A stretch of DNA of 64,000 bases from the NCBI GenBank assembly GCA_964020085.1, contig OZ026599.1, positions 31,179,125 through 31,243,124 on the forward strand. The letters run 5' to 3'. The notes under the pieces were generated by a model. It was not told the DNA's origin. It made no database searches and was given only the letters and a program-made list of their open reading frames with translations. Below are positions 41,241-51,697 of this stretch, piece by piece. Positions within the stretch are counted from its first letter, which is position 1. Each line of letters begins with the position of its first letter. The position numbers were made by a program, and so were the translations under genes. Origin of the DNA: Micromussa lordhowensis. Lineage: Eukaryota > Cnidaria > Anthozoa > Scleractinia > Lobophylliidae.

Positions 41241-42290
41241 TTAAGTGCACAATTGAAAAGTACCAAAGGCTTCGAGTGTGAAAGTTGTCGAGATAAATTG
41301 CACAAACGGCTTCTGTTTGTTGGAAATCGACTTTGGCGGCTAACATACATGTATGGTTTCAACTTTTGACCTGTATAAATTGAGAAATTTAGCTGCTTTC
41401 GTGAACAGTAGACAACTATGCAGTATTTTTTCTACAAATTGTACTCGCATTACCTGCTCTTCCAAAATCGTGAGCGGTTTAAAAATTTACTCGTGAAACA
41501 TTTATAACAATTAGTTGTCAAAATCATGCGGTTACCTATACAAATTACATTCGCGGCATACACTAGATTAATAATTTTCAATCAACCAATCGCCAATCTG
41601 AAGGCGGATTTTAATCAAGTCGAAAGCGTTAGATGAATTGTTTTAACAGTGTCTTCATTTTACATTAAAGAGAAGAGATTTTTCTTCATATGTTATATGT
41701 GCAAATTTTGAAATTGCAGGGTGACATCATCACATTCATATAACTTTTCCATCTTATATGATCTTTGTTGCATGAATTGCCTTCAAAACTATCTTATTGC
41801 ACCCGTTCATCACCCATTTCATTTTATTTGTTATTGAATTGATCTTTTAATCATAGTTCAGGCAACCAATCAGTGGTGACATGGAATCTCGAATGTAAAT
41901 GTGGTTTGTGTGTTTAAAATTTTCGTAAACGTAAGATGTTCTAAAGGCGGAAAAATAGTGGAATGGATGTTTGTGATAAGAATTTAGTAGCGTGTCACTG
42001 ATGAGTCACCTGCTACAAATGAATTTATCCTTGGATATGTATTTACTTAGCAGCATATTTCAATGTTTACCAAATTGGTGCTATCGTAATTTTGGTGTCT
42101 GTAGATTAAATATATCTGCTACTCTAAAGTGGTCCGAAATTAATTATTTGCGCGTTGGCTACTTTTCCGACCGCTGGTCTCTTTCACATGCTGCTTTGTC
42201 AGTGTAGCCTGGCAGTTCGGAGGCTGGGGAGAGGGAACAATGGGACGCTTGAGTGTGTCATTACGCGGTTTATTTTTCCCACCGTCTCTT
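41241..42290. other. Shared non-coding stretch of the duplication
   Basis: Aligns with 57240-58430 in copy 2, minus a MITE. AT-rich. No gene recognised. Confidence 0.45.
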
Positions 42291-42573
42291 TGAAGACCGC
42301 ACTGAAGGCCACGGAATCAGTGTAAGCATCCACTCGGGAGTGATTATCAAGAGATTTTCCAACCTTTAGGACATTAAAAATAGCACGATCGGACCTCTTT
42401 GACCGTATAATTAGAAGATGTCATATCTCTGCTGTCCAATAGTCTCGGATCTTAAAAGATGGACTTACCAGTGGCGTCAATTATTCCACCACAAGCAAAA
42501 TCTGAAGCATCGCAAAAAACCTTATGGTGAACATGGTACTCCGGCAGTGATGGAGATGACCTTCCCATGAATC
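42280..42573 (-). pseudogene. Retroelement RNase H-like remnant, copy 1
   Basis: On minus it encodes broken pieces equal to those at 58371-58740 (HVRHKVF.DASDFACGGII and AYTDSVAFSAVFKETVGKI). The DAS and TDS contexts resemble RNase H catalytic strands of a retroelement, possibly DIRS-like. Too decayed to place. Confidence 0.5.
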
Positions 42574-42647
42574 ATGAAAACGCAGGGAATTCAATGTCCT
42601 TTCTTATATCATCTGAAACCTTGAGTAAACAGGACGATTTGATAAAA

Positions 42648-42852
42648 CCTAATAGGCAATTTCCGAATTACCTTTAGCCTCTTTCTCAAAGCGAGTCTTG
42701 GTGCCCATCCTTTTATATAAAAATGAGATTTCATTCACATGCAAATTAAACTCATTTCCATGTGAATGAAATCTCATTTTCATATGAAAGGATGGGCACC
42801 AAGACTCGCTTTGAGAAAGAGGCTAAAGGTAATTCGGAAATGGTCTATTAGG
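42648..42852. mobile_element. Long-hairpin MITE
   Basis: Near-perfect palindrome with ~95-bp arms: CCTAATAG.C.ATTTCCGAATTACC... at the left, its complement at the right, loop near 42745. The arms contain CAAAGCGAGTCTTGGTGCCC, a text I associate with a common coral repeat. Confidence 0.88.
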
Positions 42853-43079
42853 CGCGATAAATCTCTTTGTACTGGACTGGAGGAAGTGCAATGCAGAAGG
42901 ATGAAATTTTTCCCATCTTGATTGAAACTGCATGGCCAGTAGGATAAGATGTGTTCCTGCACTTAGCAATGGACATTTTTCTTCTCTACTATGAAAATGA
43001 AAGCACATAGTTTGGAGTTTACCAGAAATCGTACAATGCGGGACAGGATTAGGGATGACTTAGAAAGGCCCACAACAAA

Positions 43080-43700
43080 TTTCCAGGTGGGCGGAGAAAC
43101 TCCCAGACAAGTCGGGCGGGGCGTGTGTTCCACTTCCCAAAACCCTTACTCTATATATGACCGAAATCTGCGATTTTCGTTATCCTATTTGTTCCGGCGG
43201 ACGCTTGATCATTAACACTAACGCCGACCGTTGAGACGGCCCAACAAAGCAATTCAAGTTTGAACTTTAGCCTTACTAATTAACATTCGAATCGGTCTCG
43301 TTCGTTAGTTAGTTGTAGTTCAGCAGTAGCAGAGGTTGAACTAAAACAGTACGTTTAGTCGCTGCGTCTTCGTTTTCGATTTTGTAATAGTTGGAGAAAT
43401 TCGTGTCGTCGAAACACTATTTATGACCTGAGCAGAAATTCAGCACCCTATTTATGACCGTCGCGGCTGGCACAGTTGCCCTAGACATAATTTATGAAGA
43501 GCTTTTATTGATGGTCTTTCCGATAATGATGAAAAAAGGAGCTTCTTCTAAGAGACATACCCAATTCAATACTAGACTGCAAAAACCATACCCTATTTAT
43601 GACCAAAATGGCCAAAATCGATACCCTATTTTTACCAAAGCAGTCGACAAACCATACCCTATGGGGCCGCACGTACCTATATAGCCCATACAAGAGGGTA
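43080..43700 (+). repeat. Dispersed CCCTATTTATGACC repeat, copy 3
   Basis: Several CCCTATTTATGACC motifs. The part 43520-43690 is the reverse complement of 17690-17840. Open frames through it do not look coding. Confidence 0.7.
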
Positions 43701-44660
43701 CTCCACTCCCCTCCCCAAGAGCAAGAACTTTGGTGCAAATACGGTACAGCCGATTCAGCGATCTCAAAATTAGACCATGTATGGGACCACATCATTTTTT
43801 CAAACTCGTGATTTAGATTTAATTTCAAACCATGACAAAATATACAGTTTTAAAAACCTTAAAGACCAAAGATTATGACTTTTTTCTTTACTTTAAAACT
43901 GTACTGTAACATGATACCGGCTGATTAAATCTGCCACCTGCTGGGGAATGCCATTAAAACAAGAAATTAATAAATTTTACCTGTTTTACCAGAAAACAAA
44001 TAGCTTACTGTTTGAAGGACAGAGATTTTTGAAATATTAAAAACACATGAAATGGTGACCAGTCAAATCTGATACAGAAAGTTCAACATACGTTTTAATC
44101 CATAACTTGCAAAATGCATTAGATGGAAAAGTTCTTTAGCTTACTTAGAACAAAACGTACTTAACGTACTTAGAACAAATCCTGAAAATTTATTTCAGCT
44201 CAATTGGACAAATCCTTTTCAAAATAACTCGTTTTGAGAAAACGAGCTTTGTTCTTACAGTAACAGAAATGTTTCTCAAGATAAAACTTTAATACCTTGA
44301 GATTCAAATATAAAATCCGGTAGAAACCAAAATTGAATCTTTGACAGAATTTTTGGGTGTAACCCCGCCTTAAATAAAAGGCTCTCGTCCATGGTTGCAA
44401 AAACAACACTTTGAATGAGGGTTGCTCGAGCCTAGCGTACAACCATGATAAAATTTGATAAAATTTGAAGTTCATTTGTAGGGGTGAATCGCGTTTAGAG
44501 GCAAAATCCAGAAAAATCTGTAAGAGAGATTTCTGTTCATGAAATAGGCCAAATTTCACATTTTCTTCGTTTGCGAAAAATCTGCCTTATAGATTTTTAT
44601 TTGACTTTGCATGAACGTTTAATCAGAGCCAATTTCTAATTATGAGGTAGGGTAATACGG
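43700..44660. other. AT-rich sequence without recognised gene
   Basis: The 119-aa minus frame at 44200-44559 is Phe/Lys/Leu-rich, lacks motifs, and is probably chance in AT-rich DNA. Confidence 0.4.
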
Positions 44661-44752
44661 GTAGATTTTGAGAAAAACGTCATTTCGGCCTACTAGCGCC
44701 CAATCTCTCTTCAGGTACTCGGTCGTTCATTTTGGCCATTATGTTGACGTTT

Positions 44753-45560
44753 GTGGAGGCGTAGTGACCTCATGGTTAGTGCGCTCGACTCCGGATCGAG
44801 CGGTCCGGGTTCGAGCCCTGGCCGGGAACATTGCGTTGTGTTCTTGGGCAAGACACATGATTCTCACAACGCCTTTCTCCACCCAGGTGTATAAATGGGT
44901 ACCGGCGAATTTAATAGGCCTTATCACGGTTTCCGACGCCATTTTGACGGGTAGGCAAAGCGGTCAGAAATTACAGTGTTTGTATGGGAATCCGATGGCA
45001 AAGAACTTTTTCCAAAATCGAATTTTACACAAATTGTGAATCGCAATGTTAAAATATCAGGTGGAAGATTGTATTCACCAAGTTTGAAGGTTGTAGTTTA
45101 ACTAGAAGACGCTCAGTTAATTTTTATAATTTTCCATACATTTGTCTGTAAATTTGGCTGGGAAGACGCGGCGGCGCCGAAAAAAAATTACAGACAAGTG
45201 TATGCTAAATTATAAAAATTGACTGAGCGTCTTCTAGTTAAGTTACATCCTTCAAACTTGGTGAATACTATCTTCCACCTGATATTTTAACATTGCGATT
45301 CACAAATTGCGTAAAATTCGATTTTGGAAAAAGTTCTTTGCCATCGGATTCCCATACAAACACTGTAATTTCTGACCGCTTTGCCTACCCGTCAAAATGA
45401 CGTCGGAAACCGTGATAAGGCCTATGCTGGGGTAACCCTGCGATGGACTAGCATCCCATCCAGGGGGGAGTAGAAATACTCCTGGTCGCTTCATGCTACG
45501 GAAACCGGGATAAGTTCCGGTCTGATGGGCTACTTGGCCCGTATGCAGACTATAAATTGT
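44753..45560 (+). mobile_element. tRNA-derived SINE, interrupted
   Basis: The head (about 44756-44830) has A-box-like TCATGGTTAGTGCGC, an anticodon arm with CCG (tRNA-Arg-like) and a B-box GGTTCGAGCCC. The body follows (TTCTTGGGCAAGACAC ... CACCCAGGTGTATAAATGGG). It resumes at 45426 with GCTGGGG.AACCCTGCGATGG ... GATGGG. The two halves join exactly when the foldback element 44916-45423 is removed. Confidence 0.88.
44916..45423. mobile_element. 508-bp foldback element inside the SINE
   Basis: Arms of about 230 bp: AGGCCTTATCACGGTTTCCG at the left and its complement at the right, with a short GC-rich centre near 45165-45180. It is flanked by AT on both sides (44914-44915, 45424-45425), while the restored SINE has one AT. 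No coding capacity. Confidence 0.88.
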
Positions 45561-47090
45561 TTCACATATTGGTAAAAGACTTAAGCAAACAGTCAATAGA
45601 GAAAGGAAAAAATCTTGGAACATTTTTCAAAGGAGTTAGAAGTTGGGCTGTTATAATCCATTAAAACTGTAGCCCTATATGCCTTTTTGGACCTGTTGTC
45701 ACCACCTGATTTTCATCAAAACCCTAACAAATTATATATCACTGAAAAGTAGTAGAAAGGGTAACCACAAATGTTTAAATGAGATGCCACGCCTTCCTGA
45801 GTCATGCCACGTACCGTCGAGTCGAGTAGTAGATGTTGAGTCAAATGAATACCGGCCAATTTGTGCCTCGCCCGCGAGTCGGACCAGAGTGCTCAAAATT
45901 TGCCAAGTTCGCGCGCTTTGTTGCTTTCCGTCAGTGAAGAAGCAAAAACACGAATTCGATTTTTTTTGTTAAATGTATAATAAACAATTGTTAGATTCTG
46001 TTTTTTTATATATCCAGAATAATCAACGCCGTGGTAGGGGTTATCAGCCCTGATTGTTCTGGATATCACAAAAGCCTCATTCAACAAATTAGCTTACATT
46101 ATATGACCGCTCGGAAAAAGCATTATTTAGCTTTAATTCGTCGTAAACAAAAACTTCAACTGCAAGACGTCGCACAATTCAACATTGAACATTGGAGAAC
46201 CGCAGATAATAAACACAAATTATTTATATAAAGCGGTAAAACATAACTTATAAGTTCATATACTTTGATTCCTATCGACAGAAAAGTACTCACTTACTCT
46301 TCATCCAAATGTTAGCTTCGAAAAAAAAGACAGCGCTTGTTCGTTCGTTCCTCAAGGTGACATTTTCACTGATTTCAAGAGTTACCTGAATCAAAGTCCT
46401 GTGTAAAACAACGCTGAACGACTCAGCGAGAATGCGGAGAAACCTTTGATTTGTCAGTATCGCCATATAAGGACTGTTGGAAGCGCCACTTCGCCAAAAC
46501 GAGCTAGCGGTTGCTGGTCCCACATCAAAGGAAACATTTTCGCTGGTTTCAGTAATTTCTGTCGGTATTTCCACAAAATAAATCCTCATTCGAAAACACC
46601 TTTTCTCCAAAAAATATATATAAGTTCATACCTTCAATTCCCCTCATCATAATCCGGCGTGAAACAACGCCAACTGATAATGGTTTCTCCGGCATATTGC
46701 CAAAGCATTGTTTAGCTGACGTCAGCAAGTATCGGCACATACTTGCTGACGTTGCAACTGTTGCAAGCGGCAATTGGATTGGTTGTTCATAGTAACTTTA
46801 ATCTGATTGGTCTGAGACATACATCGTCTACCCACCCAACCGACAAACCAACCATTGTCACAATCCTGACATCCCGAATAAGAGGTATATGTTTTTTTGC
46901 AAAAGAAATAACTCAAAAGGGATCATGCATGTTCTAGGTACATCAGTTTTTAGGTAACCGAGGCGTGGCATTGGCAAAAGTAGCAGCTAAAGAAAAGGAA
47001 ATTTATTCCAACCATAATTGCCAACGAGCCAGCCGAGCGAAGACGCTCGGCTGGCGAGGCGGCAGAGAATAGTGCCGCGCGAAGAATGCC
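45560..47090. other. Non-coding stretch with small hairpins
   Basis: No gene recognised. Small inverted repeats at 46009-46066, 46718-46752 and 47032-47056. A short GTGTAAG tandem is at 47125-47157. Confidence 0.4.
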
Positions 47091-47344
47091 GTATGCAAAA
47101 AAAATTCTCGATCCGCGGCTTAAAGTGTAAGTGTAAGTGTAAGGTGTAAGGTGTAAGAACCTCGGTTTTAGCCAATTGCAAGGACGGAACTTTTGGAACC
47201 ATTGCAGTTTTTAGCCAATCAGGAGGTGCGTTATATCTAGACTTGTCTCGTGGAAGGTAAGCGTTTACTTCGTTGTTGTGTTCATCCAACTGTGAACAAT
47301 GTCCGTCTCGGAACATATCAACTAGCGTGTTTCCTCTCTCACTT

Positions 47345-47821
47345 TATCGAACTGAAAGTTCAATCGGGCAGCGTGCCATTTACAAAACTCTTCTTCTCAT
47401 TCGAATATTGAGGAAAACTGTTAGGCAAGAGCAAATCCGAGACACAAAATCGACACTACAAAATTGAACGAGCGTGCTCATGAATCAAAACAGTGTATTC
47501 TTTCTCTGTTTACCTATATCGAACTGAAAGTTCCATCGGGCAGCGTTTATTTGAAAGATTGTGCTCAGCAGTCGAACCCCTAGAGCAAATCCAGTGTTCA
47601 TATCTAGCATATCGAACTGAAGGTTCAGTCGGCAGCGTTTCCGAACAGAATTGAACGAGGGTGTTCATGCAGTCGAACCACTGGAGCAAATCCAGTGTTC
47701 AAAATACAAATCGGACCTGTTTGCCACAGAATTAAACGAGTGTGGTCAGCAATCAAACTAGCGTGTTCACTTTCACTTCGACTTTGCCCATCATATCGAA
47801 CTCAAAGTTCGACCGAGCAGT
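47345..47821. repeat. Four spaced copies of TATCGAACTGAAAGTTC..CGGGCAGCG
   Basis: Copies at 47345-47373, 47517-47545, 47610-47637 and 47794-47821, with intervals of 172, 93 and 184 bp. The middle is a palindrome GAACT-GAA-AGTTC. A second repeated text, GAGCAAATCCAGTGTTCA, lies between copies. Confidence 0.8.
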
Positions 47822-48169
47822 GATACATTGCACAACTCTTGATAGTGTTGATATTCAGGGAAACTGATGGACAATACTCCTCGAATTCTCAATATCCTAC
47901 TGGATTGCGTGACGAACGAAAGCAATCTTGCTTCCAAGGGGTGTCATGTTACCGGCCGGTACAAGCGTTATAAATTTCTCTCCGTAATGTTTGCAACAGA
48001 AGAGAACCAAAAATCTGTCATGCAGTATTAATAAACACCTTATTTAATATACCACAAATTATTTTCTCGTTGGCACTCTATCGATAGGTATACCTAGTTT
48101 ACAGAGGCAATGGTTAGGAAGCCCGGCAAACATCAAAGGAGCAAACAAAGATGCCAAGATTTATGCTGA

Positions 48170-48302
48170 AAGGTCCACGACCGTGCACAATCCTTTGTTT
48201 TGCGCTTATACACTATGCACGAATTACGCGACCAAAACATTTGTATTGGTTAGTACCTCAGTACGGAGTAAACAACTATTGTGTTTTGTGCACGGTCAAG
48301 GA
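48170..48302. mobile_element. Short MITE-like inverted repeat
   Basis: GACCGTGCACAA at about 48178 and TTGTGCACGGTC at about 48287-48298 face each other around 100 bp of sequence. The 71-aa frame across it is not convincing. Confidence 0.5.
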
Positions 48303-48430
48303 CAAAAAAGCGAACAAAAACCTACAACAATCAAATGTGTCATTAGCTATGTTCCAACATAGTTAATGAAATCTCCTCCCAGAGGCGCGTCAATCTTAAC
48401 AAAGCGTCAGGACGCATTAAGTGTCACGCG

Positions 48431-48534
48431 GCAAAATGTAACAACTAACGCAAAATGTAACAACTTTTGACGCAAAATGTAACACTTTCTTTAACGCGAA
48501 TTGTAACAACTTTTTTAACGCGAAATGTAACAAC
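48431..48534. repeat. Five tandem copies of a GCRAAATGTAACAAC unit
   Basis: Unit period 19 to 25 bp, varying by T/A spacer length. It ends about 200 bp left of the start of duplication copy 2. Confidence 0.9.
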
Positions 48535-48754
48535 TCTGATCACCGTCTTGTTATATAAACAAGGAAATTCAGATGTATTAGCCTTCCTTTCAAGCTAAAC
48601 AGCCCTTGTCAGTCAATTACATAAACCTACTGACCACGTGACCTGTTTAAAAGTTTCTCCAGTTGAATTGGAAAAGATACGTTGCTTGAAAGAATTGTCC
48701 GTGTTTGTCATACCATGTCCGTGTCTGTTCGTCCGAGCCCTGCTGTCCACCGTT

Positions 48755-48860
48755 GGATCAGGGTAATCTTTATCACCAACCAATCAATAAGATAATCTTT
48801 CCCACCAACAGATCAAATATGGTAATCGTTACCATCAAGCAATCAAGTTGAATATTTACC
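48755..48860. repeat. Remnant of the 30-bp minisatellite, duplication copy 2
   Basis: Same few units and same fusion point to the integrase-like pseudogene as at 29910-30010. Confidence 0.85.
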
Positions 48861-49622
48861 ATCACACAAATCTGCGACCACCAGATCACCCTGCGACTGT
48901 AACCATCACCAGCACCACGAATTGGGAAGCCAAAAGGCTTTAGCTTGTCATTCCCACCCACAGGGCAGCAGTAATTCGATCCAGGTGAGTTGTACTTTCT
49001 TCTTTTCAACTTGTGCCTTTTTCGCTCTACGACTCCAGCTGGGTCTAACCTTCTTAAAAGGTATGCCACCTCTAACCCTGGAATATACAAGCCATACATC
49101 ACCCGCAAGGTATGCCAAATCCCTCTGTAACCAGAAATGCTGCCTGGGCCATCCAGCTCGTTTCGTATCAATCTCTTGACGTCAGACAACTCGACATCTG
49201 TTTTGTTTCTTTTGAGATTGCTTTGAGAGCCTCCTTTTAACCGTTGACAACGACATCGATATGCCATGATACTTCTCAAGAAAGCAAAGAAGAGCGTTGT
49301 AACTGAATCCACTGTTAAGGTAAGCCTCTATTGCTTCCTTTTTCGTTACATTTTCGGAGAACAACAGTAATCGAAAAGATGGCACAGCGATGTCTATCTT
49401 TATTCCACATTGAGAGCAATACAAATATTCCTGTAACACTTCAGATTTACAGTTGTGGCAGAACATTTTCGTGAAAACGTCTACAGATTTGTGTTGTCGT
49501 AAAAGTATTTGAATTTTGAGTTTGACAAACTGATTTGTGATTGACCCTTTTGGGCCACCGTACAATTTTGACGTACACGTAATCGTTCGTACTAGTGCAA
49601 CACGTGTACCAATTTTCATCAT
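48773..49622 (-). pseudogene. Integrase-core (rve-like) transposase pseudogene, copy 2
   Basis: Frames 49182-49622 and 48773-49312 equal those of copy 1, including the frameshift between the zinc finger/HTH part and the core, the loss of the first Asp (GGNDKLKPFGF) and the read-through into minisatellite. The lesions predate the duplication. Here the C-terminal frame is longer (179 aa) because a short deletion restores one joint. Confidence 0.75.
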
Positions 49623-50536
49623 TTCTTCAAAGTATTGAGGCGAGAAAACACTATGAAGTAACTACTTTATTTACACTTTCAGCTCTGTCTAAGGTTAGGC
49701 GATTTGTAACACCTTTTTGAAAGATTTTGTTACACCTGTAAATCCTTTAATTATCTCCATAGCTGAGATTCCTGCACCCTAGGCTAGACCCTGTTACTTC
49801 TAAAAACACAACCCTTATACATGGTACTGCCTGATTATTTATAAGCGTTACAGGCTCCTCCTCAAGTTGGGTAATGCTATAGTATTGGAAGGCCCCTCTC
49901 ATTGCCCCAAGTACTACGAAGCTTCAATTTACATTTTTCTCCTTAACCTACATTGTAGATGGAGTTAAGATATTTCTTACTGCAACCTGAGTGCGGGAAT
50001 TTCTCCCAATCATTCAGGTGCGAAACTCGTTTCTCACTCGACGATTCACGAGGGCATTAAATAACTACTCACAGTTTGTATATAAATCCCAGATAAACCG
50101 TTACAATATAGAAGGAGGCGACTGGGGATAATAATCCCAAACAATTAAAGAGAAACATGAGATGGTTATGATTCACTTGGGTACTAAATCCCAAAGGACT
50201 GAAATCTTCGTACTGCCGTCTAGCCTGTTACTTGCAGTTTTCAAAATCCTGTCTCAAGCTGAGTCGCAGTTCGAGAGATTCCTCATATGGGGATGTGATA
50301 TTCGATTTCACCGTTTCTGGTCTTTGAACCATTTCATGATATTGGCGGTTGGCATTTTTTACGGAGACTTGTCGGAATCGGAGGATTTCTATCCTAATTT
50401 CAGCATTTATTTTCACGGTTGGTTGCATCTCTGTAACCTTCAGGAGTGCCTTGCCTCTCGTCACACACGCGACACTTTCACCATGGATCATTGCCCTTGT
50501 TTCCGTGATGGATGTATAGGTTGCTGCGGATTTAAG

Positions 50537-51697
50537 TCAGGAGCTGCTGCATGTATCGAGCGTGGGAACAGACAATGACTTTTTCAACATAACCACACTG
50601 GGTGTTCCATGAATAGAATCTAGAGCAATATCAGTTAGATTGCAAGATGCTGATCTTGACAAGCGTTGGGTGCGTCTTCCTTCTTTGTTTAGCTCTGACG
50701 AACTAAATGCCTCTTTTTGCCTGATAAATTGAGCGGCACCAACTGCTGACTGTATTGCTTGAGGTTGTTTCATCCCTAACAGCTCGCGAAAAGCGTTCCT
50801 AAAACGTTGGTCTCTATAACAGTAAAGCAGTGGATTAAATAGAGAGTTCAACTGCGTAACCAGCTGTGTAAGCTGGATAGAAGCATTGGTACGAAAGAGT
50901 GGCACTAAATTTCCTAATACAGCGAAAGCAAATATTGGAATAAACGAGGATATTATCACAACGGTTAGCAAACCAGTTGTCTTGGCAACTTTAGACTCCA
51001 GCTTTGCTTTCATTAGAACGTCGATTTGAGAGATTTCGTCTAGTTTACGATTGAGTATCGCAAGGTACACCTTTCGATAAAAGAACGCAATAAGAAATAA
51101 ACAAACAGCTTCTGTAGCAATCCAGCAGGTTAAAACGCCCTCCAAAACTATACGATCTCCAGAGACAACTGCCATAGAAAAGTATGCAACCGCTGGGAAG
51201 AGCGAAGAAAGCCATATACCTATCGCAATCTTTTTGAGGCGGCCACTTGTGATGATAAGCTTGTAGTCCATCCATTTTTGAACCGCCACGTACCTCTCCC
51301 AAGCAATGATAGTCAAGTGATGCAAAGTAGCTGAGAAGAGGAAAGGGAAGAAGATACTATTCGCCCCAAATAACATACAGGTATACTCAGGCAAAACTTG
51401 ACTAAATGTAAAGAAATAAATAGTGGCAGTTATCGGCAAAACTATTACGCCAATTAGAAGATCTGTAACGGCCAGGCTTTGCAACATGATGTTTGAGGGT
51501 TTTTGCAGCTGTATTCTTTGTTTTCTCGCTAGGATTATAAATGCGTTCAGAAGAATGGTGGGAATTGAAAGCATGATCGTAATGAGACCTAAAACCAAGT
51601 CGAAATCAGAATTTTTAAATGATACATGCGGTGCGAACGGGCAATGAAACGTTGAGCTGGAAGAATTGATGCTTGTTTCGTTGTTGTTCATATTCAT
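50537..51697 (-). CDS. Class A GPCR, paralogue 2
   Basis: 386 aa, same length and start as paralogue 1 and collinear without gaps. It keeps LAVTD, the C107/C191 pair, ERY and NPLLY. Substitutions are scattered (for example in TM3-TM5 and the tail) with no stop or shift, so it is probably functional. The acceptor one base before ATG and a donor at 56993 give an intron of about 5.3 kb. Confidence 0.93.
   Translation of the reverse strand: MNMNNNETSINSSSSTFHCPFAPHVSFKNSDFDLVLGLITIMLSIPTILLNAFIILARKQRIQLQKPSNIMLQSLAVTDLLIGVIVLPITATIYFFTFSQVLPEYTCMLFGANSIFFPFLFSATLHHLTIIAWERYVAVQKWMDYKLIITSGRLKKIAIGIWLSSLFPAVAYFSMAVVSGDRIVLEGVLTCWIATEAVCLFLIAFFYRKVYLAILNRKLDEISQIDVLMKAKLESKVAKTTGLLTVVIISSFIPIFAFAVLGNLVPLFRTNASIQLTQLVTQLNSLFNPLLYCYRDQRFRNAFRELLGMKQPQAIQSAVGAAQFIRQKEAFSSSELNKEGRRTQRLSRSASCNLTDIALDSIHGTPSVVMLKKSLSVPTLDTCSSS

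Larger units (their letters stand above)
29888..42573. repeat. Segmental duplication, copy 1
   Basis: Matches 48736-58748 from AGCCCTGCTGTCCACCG to CCTTCCCATGAATC. Contents in order: minisatellite remnant and integrase-like pseudogene, spacer, [Gypsy insertion], GPCR, non-coding upstream region with SINEs and a conserved splice donor, retroelement RNase H remnant. Without the Gypsy element this copy is about 8.1 kb. Confidence 0.92.

Noticed and set aside
44200..44559. 119-aa minus frame
   Set aside because: Composition is that of AT-rich DNA; no motif, no paralogue and no splice or start context.
44756..44830. Functional tRNA-Arg(CCG)
   Set aside because: The anticodon and T arms look right, but the sequence continues directly into a SINE body and the acceptor stem does not close.
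46290..46610. 106-aa minus frame
   Set aside because: No recognisable domain; it lies in a repeat-like stretch with small hairpins.
50162..50578. 138-aa plus-strand gene (His/Phe/Cys-rich)
   Set aside because: Antisense to the 3' flank of GPCR 2; the frame is not preserved in copy 1, where the Gypsy element inserted and other indels differ.
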